A stretch of DNA of 64,000 bases from Paenibacillus albiflavus (GCF_004344915.1 NZ_SKFG01000022.1:54972-118971), one strand, 5' to 3'. Positions 9,408 through 19,645 are shown, counted from the stretch's first letter. The notes: generated by a model from the letters alone, not told the origin. Numbers and translations are program-made.

Positions 9408-10097
9408 TTACATGTATCCTTTTTCCTTCAGGCTAATATAACCGTTATCACCAATAATAATATGATCAAGCACATCGATTCCAATGATCTCGCCCGCTTC
9501 TACGAGTCGCTTCGTAATGTCAATATCTTGTGGACTTGGAGTAGGATCGCCGCTCGGATGATTGTGCGCACACACAATAGCAGCAGAATTACGCTTAATT
9601 GCCGCTTGAAATACCTCTCGTGGATGCACAATCGAGGCGTTAAGAGACCCAATGGATAATGTCTCTTGTCCAATCACATGATTCTTCGTATTCAAGAATA
9701 AACATACAAAATGTTCCTTCGTTAAATATCGAAGATCCTCCGTTAATAGTCTCGTAACATCCTGAGGGGATCGTATAATGACTGCATCGCTTCGGGTGCT
9801 TCCCGCTATTCTTCGACCCAGTTCTACACCTGCCTGAATTTGCAAGGCTTTGGCTGCACCAATACCCTTGATCTGCATTAACTGCTCTGTACTCATTTCA
9901 CCAAGCGCTCTTAAACCGCTAGATTCTGTTAATACCCTGTGAGCGAGTCCAATTGCTGATTCTTCAACAGTGCCTGTTCTTAGAAGTATAGCTAACAGTT
10001 CGGCGTTACTAAGTACACCGGAACCGTAGCGGAGCATTCGTTCCCTAGGTCGTTCTTCACTAGGAATATCCTTCAAAGCGATACGAGGCAAGCTCAT
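9408..10097 (-). CDS. radC: RadC family JAB/MPN protein
   Basis: 229 aa. The N-terminal half has a helix-hairpin-helix signature (LMQIKGIGAAKALQI), and the C-terminal JAB/MPN domain carries the metal motif HNHPSGDPTPSPQD. Members were named for DNA repair, but their actual role is unclear. The ATG at 10097 is preceded by an AGAGGGG ribosome site. It sits between maf and mreB, the conserved order in Bacillus. Confidence 0.95.
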   Translation of the reverse strand: MSLPRIALKDIPSEERPRERMLRYGSGVLSNAELLAILLRTGTVEESAIGLAHRVLTESSGLRALGEMSTEQLMQIKGIGAAKALQIQAGVELGRRIAGSTRSDAVIIRSPQDVTRLLTEDLRYLTKEHFVCLFLNTKNHVIGQETLSIGSLNASIVHPREVFQAAIKRNSAAIVCAHNHPSGDPTPSPQDIDITKRLVEAGEIIGIDVLDHIIIGDNGYISLKEKGYM

Positions 10098-10166
10098 GAA
10101 TTCCCCTCTTTCATTCTATTATGGTATCAGGTTTTTTCATTTATTCCTAAAGTTGGGTTATGTTGA

Positions 10167-10745
10167 TTATATCACCTCAAGGCCGAATTCAGCCAACATT
10201 TCATTAAGTAAACAAAGTGGAAGACCAACGACTGTGAAATAATCACCATGAATTCGTTCAACGATCGTAGAACCAAGCCCTTGAATCGCATAAGAACCTG
10301 CTTTATCTCTTGGTTCGCCTGATTGCACATATTTGTGGATCTGCTCATCAGACAGTGCGCGCATGACCACTTCTGTGCAGCTTGCTTCTACTTTAGACTC
10401 GCCGGTTGCTGCGTTCACAATCGCTACTCCTGAGAATACCTGATGTTGTCTACCCTGCAGCTTGGTCAGCATGCTTCTGGCATCCTCATCATGAAGCGGT
10501 TTACCGAGTATCTCATCATCACATACAACAATCGTGTCTGCACCAATCACTAAACCTTCCTGATGCTTGTCAGCTACTGCTGTTGCTTTGCGCATTGCAA
10601 GCATCATTACGACATCCTTAGGCGATGTACCAGGCTCAAAGGATTCGTCGACATCACTGACATCAATGACATAAGACAAACCTAGCCCACTAAGTAATTC
10701 CTTACGGCGAGGCGAGGATGAGGCTAAAATAAGTTGACTCGACAT
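10167..10745 (-). CDS. maf: Maf-type nucleoside triphosphate pyrophosphatase
   Basis: 192 aa. Maf proteins hydrolyse dTTP/UTP or modified nucleotides to monophosphates and have been linked to septum arrest. The family motifs are present: SSSPRR near the N-terminus, 'GADTIV', and 'RDKAGSYAIQG' with the catalytic aspartate. I chose the ATG at 10745 (MSSQLILASSSPRR) over a longer reading. It has GGAGG upstream and overlaps the stop of the DUF4321 gene by one base (TAATG), suggesting coupled translation. Confidence 0.95.
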   Translation of the reverse strand: MSSQLILASSSPRRKELLSGLGLSYVIDVSDVDESFEPGTSPKDVVMMLAMRKATAVADKHQEGLVIGADTIVVCDDEILGKPLHDEDARSMLTKLQGRQHQVFSGVAIVNAATGESKVEASCTEVVMRALSDEQIHKYVQSGEPRDKAGSYAIQGLGSTIVERIHGDYFTVVGLPLCLLNEMLAEFGLEVI

Positions 10746-10987
10746 TACAACCTCCGATAAACAAAAAATGCTGCTACGACCCCAAAGATCGCGCATAGAT
10801 TTAGTTTAACCTCAATAAAGAGATCATATTTGAACACTTGCAAATCCGCTTTGGGCTGCCATGAAATAGGAACTGATTTGGTCAAAAACCAAAGTGCTTT
10901 TACTGGAGCGAGTAGCTCACCAAGGATAATACCAACGACTAACCCGATGATCAAAAATAGAATAAAAACGAATGTGTTCTTCTTCAT
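10745..10987 (-). CDS. DUF4321-type small membrane protein
   Basis: 80 aa with two membrane segments: residues 5-27 (FVFILFLIIGLVVGIILGEL) and about 62-79 near the C-terminus. The protein resembles the DUF4321 family found upstream of maf in many Firmicutes. No function is known. Its stop overlaps the maf start by one base, so the two are likely co-transcribed. The start at 10987 is the first ATG of the frame. Confidence 0.75.
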   Translation of the reverse strand: MKKNTFVFILFLIIGLVVGIILGELLAPVKALWFLTKSVPISWQPKADLQVFKYDLFIEVKLNLCAIFGVVAAFFVYRRL

Positions 10988-11124
10988 CGCTCGTCCTCGT
11001 CCACCTTTCCCAAAATCTACATGCCTATTATACGTGCAACCTATTAGTCTTTCAATGTAAAATAGAATTTAGTCTCTCTAAACAACTAGACGCATGATAC
11101 ATCTTAGAAAGGAGTTGAATCTTT

Positions 11125-12318
11125 TTGTTTAAAGCTTCACGAACACTGCTAATGGTTATCGCTCTATCATTAGTTAGCAGCTCTTTTGCCTATGCGACGA
11201 AAGTAGTTATCGATCCTGGGCACGGAGGCTCAGATTCTGGTGCGATTGGAGTTAACGGTATTCAGGAAAAAGCCATTAACCTTGATGTTTCACTTAAAGT
11301 ACGCGATTTACTAAATGCTGCAGGCATTGAAACAGCCATGTCTCGTACGGATGATCGTTACATATCCTTAGCTGATCGAATCGCGTTTAGCAACCGTCAA
11401 GATGCAGATTTGCTCGTATCCATACATTCCAATTCGCATACAAGCTCATCTGCTAATGGAGGACTCATTCTCTATTATGATAGTAAATATCCACAAGCGA
11501 GCTATCCAGCATCATCAGAAATGATTTATTACAGTCCGATCTCCAAGCTATTTGCTCAAACTGTACTTGATGAATATATCGGCACAACGGGCTTGCAAAA
11601 TAAAGGGCTGATGGAAAGCTCTGTTTATATGGTTCGTAAAGGCACCGTTCCTAGCATTCTGGTTGAAACGGCATTTGTTAGCAATTGGAATGATGCAACT
11701 ATATTGGCAGACGAATCCAAACGCAAGCAAATCGCGCAGGGAATTGCGAATGGGATCATCAAATATACGCAGATCATTTTCCCTGATACGGTTAATCATT
11801 GGGCACGGGAATCCATTCTCGAAATGAATAAGCGTGGCTGGCTAAGCGGCTATCGCAATTATTATCAGCCTAATAATCCATTAACACGTGCGGAATTCAT
11901 TTCTCTCATGAATCGTGTATTTGATTTTGACAAGCTGGAGTCTATCGGCACTAATGAGTCACATGTATTCCCTGATTTGTCACAGAAGCATTGGGCGTAC
12001 CAAGATGTGATGAAAGGCGCTAAACTTGGTTTATTGCAAGGATATCCGGATGGAACCATCCGTCCTGATACACCAATTAGCCGGGGAGAAACCGCTTATT
12101 TATTCAATCTCCTTATCAAAGCAAGCGATAACAATACGAGAACATCTGATAGATTCTCGGATGTTCCTTCTGATCTATGGAGCGCAGAAGCGATCTACGC
12201 TTTGTATGATGCAGGTATTATTAATGGCTATAATCAAAATGAATTTAAGCCGAATTACACCATGCTGCGTTCCGAAATGGCTGTTCTATTAGATCGGTAT
12301 TTGAAAACACAGAAGTAG
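11125..12318 (+). CDS. N-acetylmuramoyl-L-alanine amidase with SLH domains
   Basis: 397 aa, secreted. The start is TTG at 11125, with AAAGGAG 10 bp upstream; no ATG fits. After a signal peptide (residues 1-24) comes an Amidase_3 domain with zinc ligands H33 (DPGHGG), E48, H101 (SIHSNS) and a glutamate in 'ILVETAFVSN'. Such enzymes cleave the amide bond between MurNAc and the stem peptide. From about residue 215 there are three SLH repeats that should anchor the enzyme to secondary cell-wall polymer. It lies on the opposite strand between DUF4321-maf and spoIIB, a place with no such gene in the Bacillus arrangement. Confidence 0.92.
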   Translation: MFKASRTLLMVIALSLVSSSFAYATKVVIDPGHGGSDSGAIGVNGIQEKAINLDVSLKVRDLLNAAGIETAMSRTDDRYISLADRIAFSNRQDADLLVSIHSNSHTSSSANGGLILYYDSKYPQASYPASSEMIYYSPISKLFAQTVLDEYIGTTGLQNKGLMESSVYMVRKGTVPSILVETAFVSNWNDATILADESKRKQIAQGIANGIIKYTQIIFPDTVNHWARESILEMNKRGWLSGYRNYYQPNNPLTRAEFISLMNRVFDFDKLESIGTNESHVFPDLSQKHWAYQDVMKGAKLGLLQGYPDGTIRPDTPISRGETAYLFNLLIKASDNNTRTSDRFSDVPSDLWSAEAIYALYDAGIINGYNQNEFKPNYTMLRSEMAVLLDRYLKTQK

Positions 12319-12339
12319 AATCGAAGACAAAATAAAGAC

Positions 12340-12392
12340 AACCACCAAAGACTGCTTGTACAATACAAGCTAGCTCAATGGTGGTTTCTTCG
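12340..12392. terminator. Terminator between SLH amidase and spoIIB-like gene
   Basis: AACCACCA (12340-12347) pairs with TGGTGGTT (12379-12386), with an inner CTTGTA/TACAAG hairpin. Two convergent genes share this region. A copy of the TAGAATTTATAAC motif starts 11 bp after it. Confidence 0.65.
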
Positions 12393-12396
12393 TATG

Positions 12397-12422
12397 ATAG
12401 AATTTATAACTTTCGTGTTATA
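12397..12422 (+). repeat. TAGAATTTATAAC element, copy 1
   Basis: This 26-bp stretch differs by one base from 28905-28930. It begins ATAGAATTTATAAC and continues TTTCGTGTTATA. It lies directly after a terminator hairpin and overlaps the last codons of the spoIIB-like gene on the other strand. Confidence 0.7.
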
Positions 12423-13620
12423 TAGGTGCGATCACGGAATATAGCTGCTTCTGTTCGATAACGTACTTCATCATAGCTGCTTGTGCTTGCCACAATGCAG
12501 AAGCTGATGGTTTCTTTTCATAAGCTTCAAAAGCTTGAACAGCTGCCTTCATCGACTCATTCATAGCCAGGATCGACTTATTAGCTGCATCCCCGCCATC
12601 GCTAATTGCGTTCAAAGCAGCAGTCCATGAAGCGTAAGCTTCCTGTATAGCCTTCATCGTCACTGGTTCAAAAGGTGTAATCTGCGCTTCCTCCAGATGT
12701 GCAACTGCAACTCCGTTCATCATCCGAAGCAGCTTATCACCATTGACCAAATAATCACTTACATTTTCTGGTTTCGCCCCACTCCAATTGATTTGAGTTA
12801 ACCCAGGCATCTCAACCGATTTAACATAAATATCTATTTTTTTCTCTTTTAATAATGCAGATAAGCGCTGTGCTTCTGACTTATTGGATGCGAATGCTGC
12901 ATAGACAATCATCTTCTCCCCTTGTTCAACAGCAGCTGTATAGCCTTGACGCTTCAGCCCATCAATCGCACTTTGTCCTACTGACTGAGAATTGAACACA
13001 CCGTGCTGCAATAACTGATAGCTAAACGCGTTAATTTGTGCTTTGACAATATGGATACCTTGCATGCCGCTTATGACAGGCCTAACTGCTTCATCGGTTC
13101 CAGCAACTTGGCTAGCAGGAGATGACGAAGGCGAAGTGGAGGAAACAATGGTTGTACCTAGATTAGGCTGAGCTGCGTCTAACCGCTGCCCTTCCCCGGG
13201 ATTCAATAGATTCATGATAAATAGCCCTAACGTCGCTCCAGTCACGATTGCTGCACCAATCAACAGAATTGACTTCCACCAGCTTGTAGGGGGGCGTTTG
13301 CGCAGCATCACGCCTTGAAAAACATCATCAACCCAAATCTGATCACGATTGAGTTCCCAGATTGACTCCGTAGGTGCGGAATGCTGAGCTCGATCTAGTT
13401 CTAATTGTTCCTCTTTATCTCCTATTACCTCATCTTCCTCAGTCCCGTGCTGCCATGGGCTGAACTCAGTTGAAACCTCTGGCAATGGTTTAGCCTCATC
13501 CTGCTTAGCCTCATGCTGCCTAAATGGAAGAACCTTATTCGTCCCTATTGTCTGCCGGTCCACTCCCTGAACACGCCTGCCTCTATGATCAAATTGAATC
13601 GATATTTTATTCTTATTCAT
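12418..13620 (-). CDS. spoIIB: SpoIIB-like SPOR-domain membrane protein
   Basis: 400 aa. A long polar cytoplasmic N-terminus (about 115 residues) is followed by one membrane helix (SILLIGAAIVTGATLGLFIM) and then an extracytoplasmic region whose 'IHIVKAQINAFSYQLLQHG...YAAFASNKSEAQRLSALL' pattern fits a SPOR peptidoglycan-binding domain. In Bacillus, SpoIIB has this architecture and sits just upstream of maf; it helps septal peptidoglycan breakdown at engulfment. Sequence conservation is low in this family, so the name rests on architecture and gene order. GGAGG precedes the ATG. It is separated from murC by a terminator. Confidence 0.7.
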   Translation of the reverse strand: MNKNKISIQFDHRGRRVQGVDRQTIGTNKVLPFRQHEAKQDEAKPLPEVSTEFSPWQHGTEEDEVIGDKEEQLELDRAQHSAPTESIWELNRDQIWVDDVFQGVMLRKRPPTSWWKSILLIGAAIVTGATLGLFIMNLLNPGEGQRLDAAQPNLGTTIVSSTSPSSSPASQVAGTDEAVRPVISGMQGIHIVKAQINAFSYQLLQHGVFNSQSVGQSAIDGLKRQGYTAAVEQGEKMIVYAAFASNKSEAQRLSALLKEKKIDIYVKSVEMPGLTQINWSGAKPENVSDYLVNGDKLLRMMNGVAVAHLEEAQITPFEPVTMKAIQEAYASWTAALNAISDGGDAANKSILAMNESMKAAVQAFEAYEKKPSASALWQAQAAMMKYVIEQKQLYSVIAPI

Positions 13621-13721
13621 CCTATATCCCTCCGCTTATGTCATACTCTCGATTCTTCAACTCTATGAATCGATGATTATTACTAGAATATGATTAAGAG
13701 GAAGGTTATATGACCCAAACA

Positions 13722-13737
13722 TAAATTCTATATCACT
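13722..13737 (-). repeat. TAGAATTTA element, partial copy 4
   Basis: On the minus strand AGTGATATAGAATTTA lies 14 bp past the murC terminator stem. Fifteen bases are identical to 35673-35687, which also follow a terminator. Confidence 0.5.
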
Positions 13738-13776
13738 AAAAAAAACCATCCATAACTCCGAGGAGTAATGGATGGT
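13737..13776 (-). terminator. murC terminator
   Basis: On the minus strand ACCATCCAT (13776-13768) pairs with ATGGATGGT (13753-13745), followed by a run of T. It closes the valS-folC-murC group. Confidence 0.9.
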
Positions 13777-13790
13777 CAGTTGTTAGCATT

Positions 13791-15182
13791 TTAAACGATA
13801 TTCTTAAGCTTCTTGGCAAGACTGTCAGCAGCTTTCCAGATGTCTCCTGCGCCCATCGTTAGAACGAGATCGCCTGGCTTCACATGATCAGTCAAATATG
13901 CCAGAACCTCATCTCGAGTCGAGATGTAATTCACATTCTGGTTACTGTTCTTGTAAATAAGCTCCGCAAGCTTCTCTGATGAAATACCTTCTATCTGCTT
14001 CTCTCCTGCAGGTGAGTAAATATCGGTAATGATGACCTCATCTGCCTCAGCGAATGCTCTGGAAAATTGATCGAACAAATAGAATGTACGTGTATAGCGC
14101 TGTGGCTGGAACACGGCAATGATCCGCTTTCCAGTCGACTTTGCAGCAGTGATTGTCGCTTGAATCTCTGTCGGGTGATGCGCGTAGTCATCGATAATGA
14201 GAATATCATTCACTTCGCCGAGCACCTGAAATCTCCGTTTAGCGCCACGGAAGTCTTTGATTCCCGCAGCAATTTGTTCAAAGGTTAATCCAGATTCAAG
14301 ACAAGTAATGACTGTTGCTAGCGCATTATACACATTATGAATGCCTGGTACGGATAATACGATAGTTCCTAATACTTCATTATCACGTTCCACTTCAAAT
14401 GATACTTTGCGATCACCCAGCTCAATATTCTTCGCCATGTAATCTGCTTCAGCATAAATACCGTAAGTAATCACATCTGCCTTAATATCAGGAAGCATCG
14501 CACGCAAGTACGTGTCATCTCCTGATACAATTGCTTTGCCGCCATCTCTAACTTGGCTTAGGAATTGGGCATAAGCTTTTTTCAAATTCTCAAAATCACC
14601 GTTATAATTCTCGAGATGATCCGCTTCTATGTTGTTCACGAGTGCAAGATAAGGGTGATACTGCAAGAAAGTGCCATCACTCTCATCCGCTTCGGCAACA
14701 ACGTAATCACCTTTGCCAGCCTTGGCGTTCGACCCGATATTCATGATCTCCCCACCAATGATATAAGTTGGATCTGTCCCACAATTCTCCATAACGAGTG
14801 CAATCATGGAGGATGTTGTTGTTTTGCCATGTGCGCCAGCTACAGCAATTCCTTTACGAGCGTTCATGAGCCTTGCTAACATCTGCGAACGATGGATGAT
14901 CGGAATATTGCGTTTCTCCGCTTCAACAATTTCAACATTATCCTTGGATAAAGCAGTTGAATACACGACCAAATCAGCGTCTGACACATTCTGAGCCTCG
15001 TGACCGATATACACGTGTGCTCCTTTTGCTTTAAGTTTCTCTGTTAATTCCTGCTGCGCTAAATCGGAACCTGATACTTTAAATCCCATTTCCAGCATTA
15101 CCTTCGCAATTGCGCTCATGCCATATCCACCGATTCCGACAAAATGCACATGTTCTGATGTATTCAAACCACTGTTCACCAT
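13791..15182 (-). CDS. murC: UDP-N-acetylmuramate--L-alanine ligase MurC
   Basis: 463 aa, normal length. MurC adds L-alanine to UDP-MurNAc, the first step of the stem peptide in peptidoglycan synthesis. The N-terminal nucleotide-sugar fold has 'HFVGIGGYGMSAIA', the ATP loop is 'AGAHGKTTTSSMIA' near residue 115, and 'DDYAHHPTEI' is the Mur-ligase signature. The start overlaps the end of folC by 7 bp, so it is probably read from the same transcript. This position is unusual: in Bacillus the gene after folC is comC and murC lies elsewhere. Confidence 0.97.
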   Translation of the reverse strand: MVNSGLNTSEHVHFVGIGGYGMSAIAKVMLEMGFKVSGSDLAQQELTEKLKAKGAHVYIGHEAQNVSDADLVVYSTALSKDNVEIVEAEKRNIPIIHRSQMLARLMNARKGIAVAGAHGKTTTSSMIALVMENCGTDPTYIIGGEIMNIGSNAKAGKGDYVVAEADESDGTFLQYHPYLALVNNIEADHLENYNGDFENLKKAYAQFLSQVRDGGKAIVSGDDTYLRAMLPDIKADVITYGIYAEADYMAKNIELGDRKVSFEVERDNEVLGTIVLSVPGIHNVYNALATVITCLESGLTFEQIAAGIKDFRGAKRRFQVLGEVNDILIIDDYAHHPTEIQATITAAKSTGKRIIAVFQPQRYTRTFYLFDQFSRAFAEADEVIITDIYSPAGEKQIEGISSEKLAELIYKNSNQNVNYISTRDEVLAYLTDHVKPGDLVLTMGAGDIWKAADSLAKKLKNIV

Positions 15183-16552
15183 CCCTTTTCACTATCGGCA
15201 GTATGTAGAATCCAAGAGCGAACATCGGATATTAAATATAAAGTACCTGATACGACTGCTAGATCTCCCTGTTCCGTTCTGCTCTTAAGCTTATCCAGTC
15301 CAGTCTTCCAGTTCGTTTCGACGGATACATCGATGTTCAAATTCATCTCGTTCATAATTTCGCGCACTTTCACCGCCAAACTGTGCGCGTCTTCTTTCTT
15401 ATGGTAGTCCGGTTCTGTAACAACTAAAGTATCCACTATTGGTAGTATATGCCTGAGATAGCCCAGATGATACTTCGTTGAGAGCATTCCCATCATTAAA
15501 TGTAGTTTATTGTACTTGTACGTTTCCTTTAGCGCCTGTGTCAAGGCTTCGGCGCCTTCTGGATTATGCGCACCATCCAAGAGAATACGCGGCTTCTCGG
15601 ATACAAGCTCCAATCTTCCAGCCCACTGTGTCTTGCGCAGACCAGCATACAAATCTTCATCCTCAATAATAAGTGCATGATATTGACGAAGAACCTCAAG
15701 CGTCATAAGTGCTGCAGAAACATTCTTCAATTGATGAGCGCCATTCATCGTAATCGTAACATCGCGATATTGTCTGAACGGACCTGTAAAATTCAGAACT
15801 TGCTTATTTTCTTCAACTGCTATTTTCTCATATTTAAATTGATTATCTAATAGGTACAAAGTCGCTTTCTTGCTTAGCGCAGCTTCTTTAATGACTTCAA
15901 TAGCCTCAGGAGATTCAGCCGTGCATACGACAGGAACGCCAGATTTAATAATCCCTGCTTTTTCAGCAGCGATTTGACCAATTGTGTCACCTAAAATATC
16001 CATATGGTCTTGTCCAACATTCGTAATGACAGATACAACAGGATTAACGAAATTCGTTGAATCCAATCTGCCTCCTAGTCCTACCTCCCATACGACATAG
16101 TCAGGATAGGTCATTTGGCCATAATACATGACTGCAAGTGCCGTACTCACTTCGAACATCGTTGGTGAACCAAGCTCAGTTTGCGCAACCTCTTGTACGA
16201 GCGGATACAGCTTATTCGCAAGCGTAAGCAACTGCTCCTCTTCGATATCCTTCCCGTTGTATTGCATCCGATTCGTATATTTCTCGATGTAAGGGGACGT
16301 AAATGTCCCCACATCGTATCCTAATGCAAGCAGTGATCGGGTCAAAAACGCACAGGTTGAACCCTTGCCATTCGTTCCAGCCACATGTATGAATTTCAAT
16401 CTGCGCTCAGGATGACCGAGCAGATCCATCAGCATTTCCATCCGTTTAAGCCCAGGCTTGATACCTAGCGGTACTAAATTGACAATCCAATCTACCGCTT
16501 CTGTATAGCTCTTAAACTTAGCAAGAGAGGTGTCCGTATTTACTGTAGACAT
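15176..16552 (-). CDS. folC: Folylpolyglutamate synthase / dihydrofolate synthase
   Basis: 458 aa. FolC adds glutamate residues to folates and, in bacteria, often makes dihydrofolate from dihydropteroate. The ATP-binding loop is 'HVAGTNGKGSTCAFL' at about residues 55-69, and 'VWEVGLGGRLDSTN' and 'LDGAHNPEGAE' are family signatures. It starts 7 bp after the valS stop, the order seen in Bacillus, so it is probably under the same T-box control. Confidence 0.96.
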   Translation of the reverse strand: MSTVNTDTSLAKFKSYTEAVDWIVNLVPLGIKPGLKRMEMLMDLLGHPERRLKFIHVAGTNGKGSTCAFLTRSLLALGYDVGTFTSPYIEKYTNRMQYNGKDIEEEQLLTLANKLYPLVQEVAQTELGSPTMFEVSTALAVMYYGQMTYPDYVVWEVGLGGRLDSTNFVNPVVSVITNVGQDHMDILGDTIGQIAAEKAGIIKSGVPVVCTAESPEAIEVIKEAALSKKATLYLLDNQFKYEKIAVEENKQVLNFTGPFRQYRDVTITMNGAHQLKNVSAALMTLEVLRQYHALIIEDEDLYAGLRKTQWAGRLELVSEKPRILLDGAHNPEGAEALTQALKETYKYNKLHLMMGMLSTKYHLGYLRHILPIVDTLVVTEPDYHKKEDAHSLAVKVREIMNEMNLNIDVSVETNWKTGLDKLKSRTEQGDLAVVSGTLYLISDVRSWILHTADSEKGW

Positions 16553-16559
16553 GACTTAA

Positions 16560-19229
16560 TCATCCCTTCATTTCAGCAAGACGTGCGATCACTTTCTCAC
16601 GTTTGTCAGCATAATCAGCTAGCTTAGCTTTCTCTTCCTCTACAACTGATGCAGGCGCTTTAGCCATAAACCCTTGATTCGCAAGCTTCTTCTCAATTCG
16701 TTCGACTTCGTTATTAAGTGTTGCGATTTCCTTCTCTAATCTTGCAATTTCTTGACTGATGTCAATTAAACCTGCAAGCGGTAGGAACAGTTCTGCACCT
16801 GTTACAATAGCTGTCATCGCTTTGTCTGGTGCATTGATATCAAGTTCAATGTCAAGCTTGGATGTGTTACAGAAACGTTGAACATACTCAATATTTCCTT
16901 TAACAATTGCATAAGTTGCTTCACTCGAAGGCTTAACGATAAGTTCAACCTTCTTGCTCATCGGTACATTCACTTCTGCGCGGATATTGCGTACAGAACG
17001 AATAATGTCCATCAAGAGCTCCATTTCGGCAACTGCATCTGGCGCTTCGAACTTCTCATCATATACTGGCCATGCGGCAAGTGTAATCGTCTCACCCTCA
17101 TGCGGAAGGTGCTGCCATATTTCCTCGGATATAAACGGCATGAACGGGTGGATCAAACGCTGTGTACGATCTAGTACATAAGCAAGGACAGATTGCGTTG
17201 TTTTCTTGGCAGCCGCATCCTCGCTATATAAACTTAATTTACTAAACTCGATATACCAGTCACATAGATCATCCCAAATAAAGTTGTACAATACGCGACC
17301 TGTTTCACCAAATTCATATTGGTTAATTAAGCGAGTCACATCTTTAACCGTTTCGTTCAAGCGATGCAAGATCCAACGATCAGCAGTTCCCAGTTTACCG
17401 CTTAAATCAATATCGTTAACTGTAAATCCTTCAAGATTCATAAGTGCGAATCTGGAAGCATTCCAAATTTTATTTGCAAAATTACGCGCTTGCTCGACAC
17501 GTTCCCAGCGGAATCTTAAATCCTGTCCAGGACTGGAAGTCGTTGCCAGCATATAACGCATCGCATCTGCCCCGTACTTCTCGATTACTTCCTGCGGGTC
17601 TACGCCGTTACCAAGCGATTTGGACATTTTGCGACCTTCGGAGTCACGAACTAATCCATGCATTAGAACGTCCTTGAAAGGAACTTGATCCGTGAATTCT
17701 AAGGCAGTAAAGATCATACGAGCTACCCAGAAGTAGATAATATCAAACCCTGTCACAAGTACGCTTGTTGGGTAAAAACGCTGCAGATCCTCCGTATTTT
17801 CAGGCCAGCCAAGTGTGGAGAACGGCCATAAGCCAGATGAGAACCAAGTATCGAGTACATCATCATCCTGTTTAATATTTGCAGAGCCGCACTTCGAACA
17901 GCAGGTTGCATCTTCGATAGCAACAGTAACCTCGCCACAATCTTGGCAATGCCATGCAGGAATACGGTGTCCCCACCATAATTGACGGGATACACACCAG
18001 TCACGTACATTTTCAATCCAGTTCAAATACGTTTTCTCAAAACGATCTGGAACGAAGTTTACACCTTTGCCTGATTTTTGAGCTTCGATCGCTCTCTCGG
18101 CAAGCGGCTGCATGCTTACGAACCATTGCGTTGACAAATATGGTTCCACTACCGCTCCACTGCGCTCGGAGTGACCTACCTGATGCACATGCTCTTCAAT
18201 GCGAAGAAGTACGCCCTGCTCTTTAAGATCAGCTACGATTTGCTTACGGCAAGCAAATCGATCCATTCCTTGATATGGACCAGCTTCCGCATTCATCGTT
18301 CCTGACTCATCCATTACAAGTACACGAGGCAAATCATGACGCAAACCTACTTCAAAGTCATTCGGATCGTGTGCAGGCGTAATTTTCACAGCACCTGAAC
18401 CGAATTCCTTCTCTACATATTCATCTGCAATGATAGGAATCTCGCGTCCAGTAATTGGAAGAACGAGCATTTGACCGATCAAATGCTTATATCTCTCATC
18501 CTCTGGGTGTACAGCAACAGCTGTATCGCCAAGCATTGTTTCAGGTCTTGTTGTTGCTACAACGATTGAGGCTGAGCCATCCTTCGTTTTATATTCTAAG
18601 TGGTATAACGCACCTTGCACTTCTTTATATTCAACTTCAATATCAGACAGAGCTGTACGAGCCTGTGGATCCCAGTTGATAATGCGATTGCCACGATAAA
18701 TTAAGCCTTTGTTGTATAACTTAACGAATACTTCACGAACGGCCTTGGATAAGCCCTCATCCAGTGTGAAACGTTCTCTGGAGTAATCAAGGGAAAAGCC
18801 TATTTTGGCCCATTGTTCATGAATTCTTTCCGCATAGGTATCTTTCCATTCCCATACCTGCTCCAGGAATTTCTCACGTCCCAAATCATAACGTGTTAAG
18901 CCTTCTTCACGAAGCTTCTGTTCTACCTTCGTCTGCGTTGCAATCCCCGCATGGTCAGTTCCTGGCAGCCATAACGTATCATAGCCTTGCATACGCTTGG
19001 TGCGAATCAGAATATCCTGCAAGGTGCAGTCAAACGCATGACCAATATGAAGCATACCCGTTACGTTAGGAGGCGGTATGACGATTGTATATGTTTCTGC
19101 GTCCTTACGTTCCCCTGCTTTAAAAAAGTTGTTCTTCATCCAAAAATCATACCAGCGCTTCTCTGAACCCTTCGGATCATAGGTCGTTGGCATTGAGGTC
19201 TGATTGTTTTTCGCCTGTTCTTCGCTCAT
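16560..19229 (-). CDS. valS: Valyl-tRNA synthetase
   Basis: 889-aa class I aminoacyl-tRNA synthetase that charges tRNA-Val. HIGH motif '[14 protein letters not shown]' near residue 60, KMSKS loop '[14 protein letters not shown]' near residue 530, a CP1 editing domain between them, a CxxC pair (CQDC/CSKC) in the insert, and a C-terminal coiled coil from about residue 820. The ATG at 19229 has AGGGGG 9 bp upstream. A T-box leader lies directly upstream. Nothing is missing. Confidence 0.98.
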   Translation of the reverse strand: MSEEQAKNNQTSMPTTYDPKGSEKRWYDFWMKNNFFKAGERKDAETYTIVIPPPNVTGMLHIGHAFDCTLQDILIRTKRMQGYDTLWLPGTDHAGIATQTKVEQKLREEGLTRYDLGREKFLEQVWEWKDTYAERIHEQWAKIGFSLDYSRERFTLDEGLSKAVREVFVKLYNKGLIYRGNRIINWDPQARTALSDIEVEYKEVQGALYHLEYKTKDGSASIVVATTRPETMLGDTAVAVHPEDERYKHLIGQMLVLPITGREIPIIADEYVEKEFGSGAVKITPAHDPNDFEVGLRHDLPRVLVMDESGTMNAEAGPYQGMDRFACRKQIVADLKEQGVLLRIEEHVHQVGHSERSGAVVEPYLSTQWFVSMQPLAERAIEAQKSGKGVNFVPDRFEKTYLNWIENVRDWCVSRQLWWGHRIPAWHCQDCGEVTVAIEDATCCSKCGSANIKQDDDVLDTWFSSGLWPFSTLGWPENTEDLQRFYPTSVLVTGFDIIYFWVARMIFTALEFTDQVPFKDVLMHGLVRDSEGRKMSKSLGNGVDPQEVIEKYGADAMRYMLATTSSPGQDLRFRWERVEQARNFANKIWNASRFALMNLEGFTVNDIDLSGKLGTADRWILHRLNETVKDVTRLINQYEFGETGRVLYNFIWDDLCDWYIEFSKLSLYSEDAAAKKTTQSVLAYVLDRTQRLIHPFMPFISEEIWQHLPHEGETITLAAWPVYDEKFEAPDAVAEMELLMDIIRSVRNIRAEVNVPMSKKVELIVKPSSEATYAIVKGNIEYVQRFCNTSKLDIELDINAPDKAMTAIVTGAELFLPLAGLIDISQEIARLEKEIATLNNEVERIEKKLANQGFMAKAPASVVEEEKAKLADYADKREKVIARLAEMKG

Positions 19230-19253
19230 TTGCTATACCCCCTAGGTAAAATA

Positions 19254-19575
19254 AAAAAACCTCCCGTCCAAAAAGGACGAAAGGATTAACTTCCGTGGTA
19301 CCACCTTTATTCCACACCCCATATTGTAGAAAAAAATCCAAATAATAGCGATGTGGCACTTAAGTAGCAGATAACGGGCTGCGGGCCGATTAACGCTACT
19401 ACTTATCCATCTTATCAAGCTAAGTTCTAACTCTCATAAGAATTCAGGTTCGCGTTAACTACTCCAGGGCGACTTCAACGGTTTGCATCCTGTGGAATCT
19501 TGCAGCGAATCAATTCCACTCTCTGAAGGGCTTACCGATTACTACTCCCTATCATCGTATTTCCTATTTACCTTA
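19254..19575 (-). ncRNA. T-box riboswitch upstream of valS
   Basis: Read on the minus strand, the leader has a stem I region with an AGTAGTAATCGG start and the arms GTGGAAT/ATTCCAC. A GUC valine triplet (19473-19471) sits where the specifier codon is expected. The T-box core AAGGTGGTACCACGG lies at 19307-19293, and the final hairpin CCTTTCGTCC/GGACGGGAGG with a T-run ends near 19254. Uncharged tRNA-Val should pair with both the specifier and the T-box bulge and stop termination, switching on valS and probably folC and murC. The specifier assignment is by position, without folding. Confidence 0.9.
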
Positions 19576-19580
19576 TTATA

Positions 19581-19610
19581 CTTCCCATTATTAACATATG
19601 ATAACCATAA
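19581..19610 (-). promoter_or_regulatory. Promoter of the valS T-box transcript
   Basis: On the minus strand a TATAAT sequence (in GTATAATAAGG) lies just before the T-box leader, with a TGTTAA-like -35 sequence about 15-17 bp upstream. The -10 matches the consensus; the -35 is weak. Confidence 0.5.
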
Positions 19611-19645
19611 TTAGAGAGTGAGTCAATACATAGCCAATTTTACGG

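Noticed and set aside
19177..19359. Short frame in the valS leader
   Set aside because: It lies across the T-box core and terminator, which explain the sequence better.
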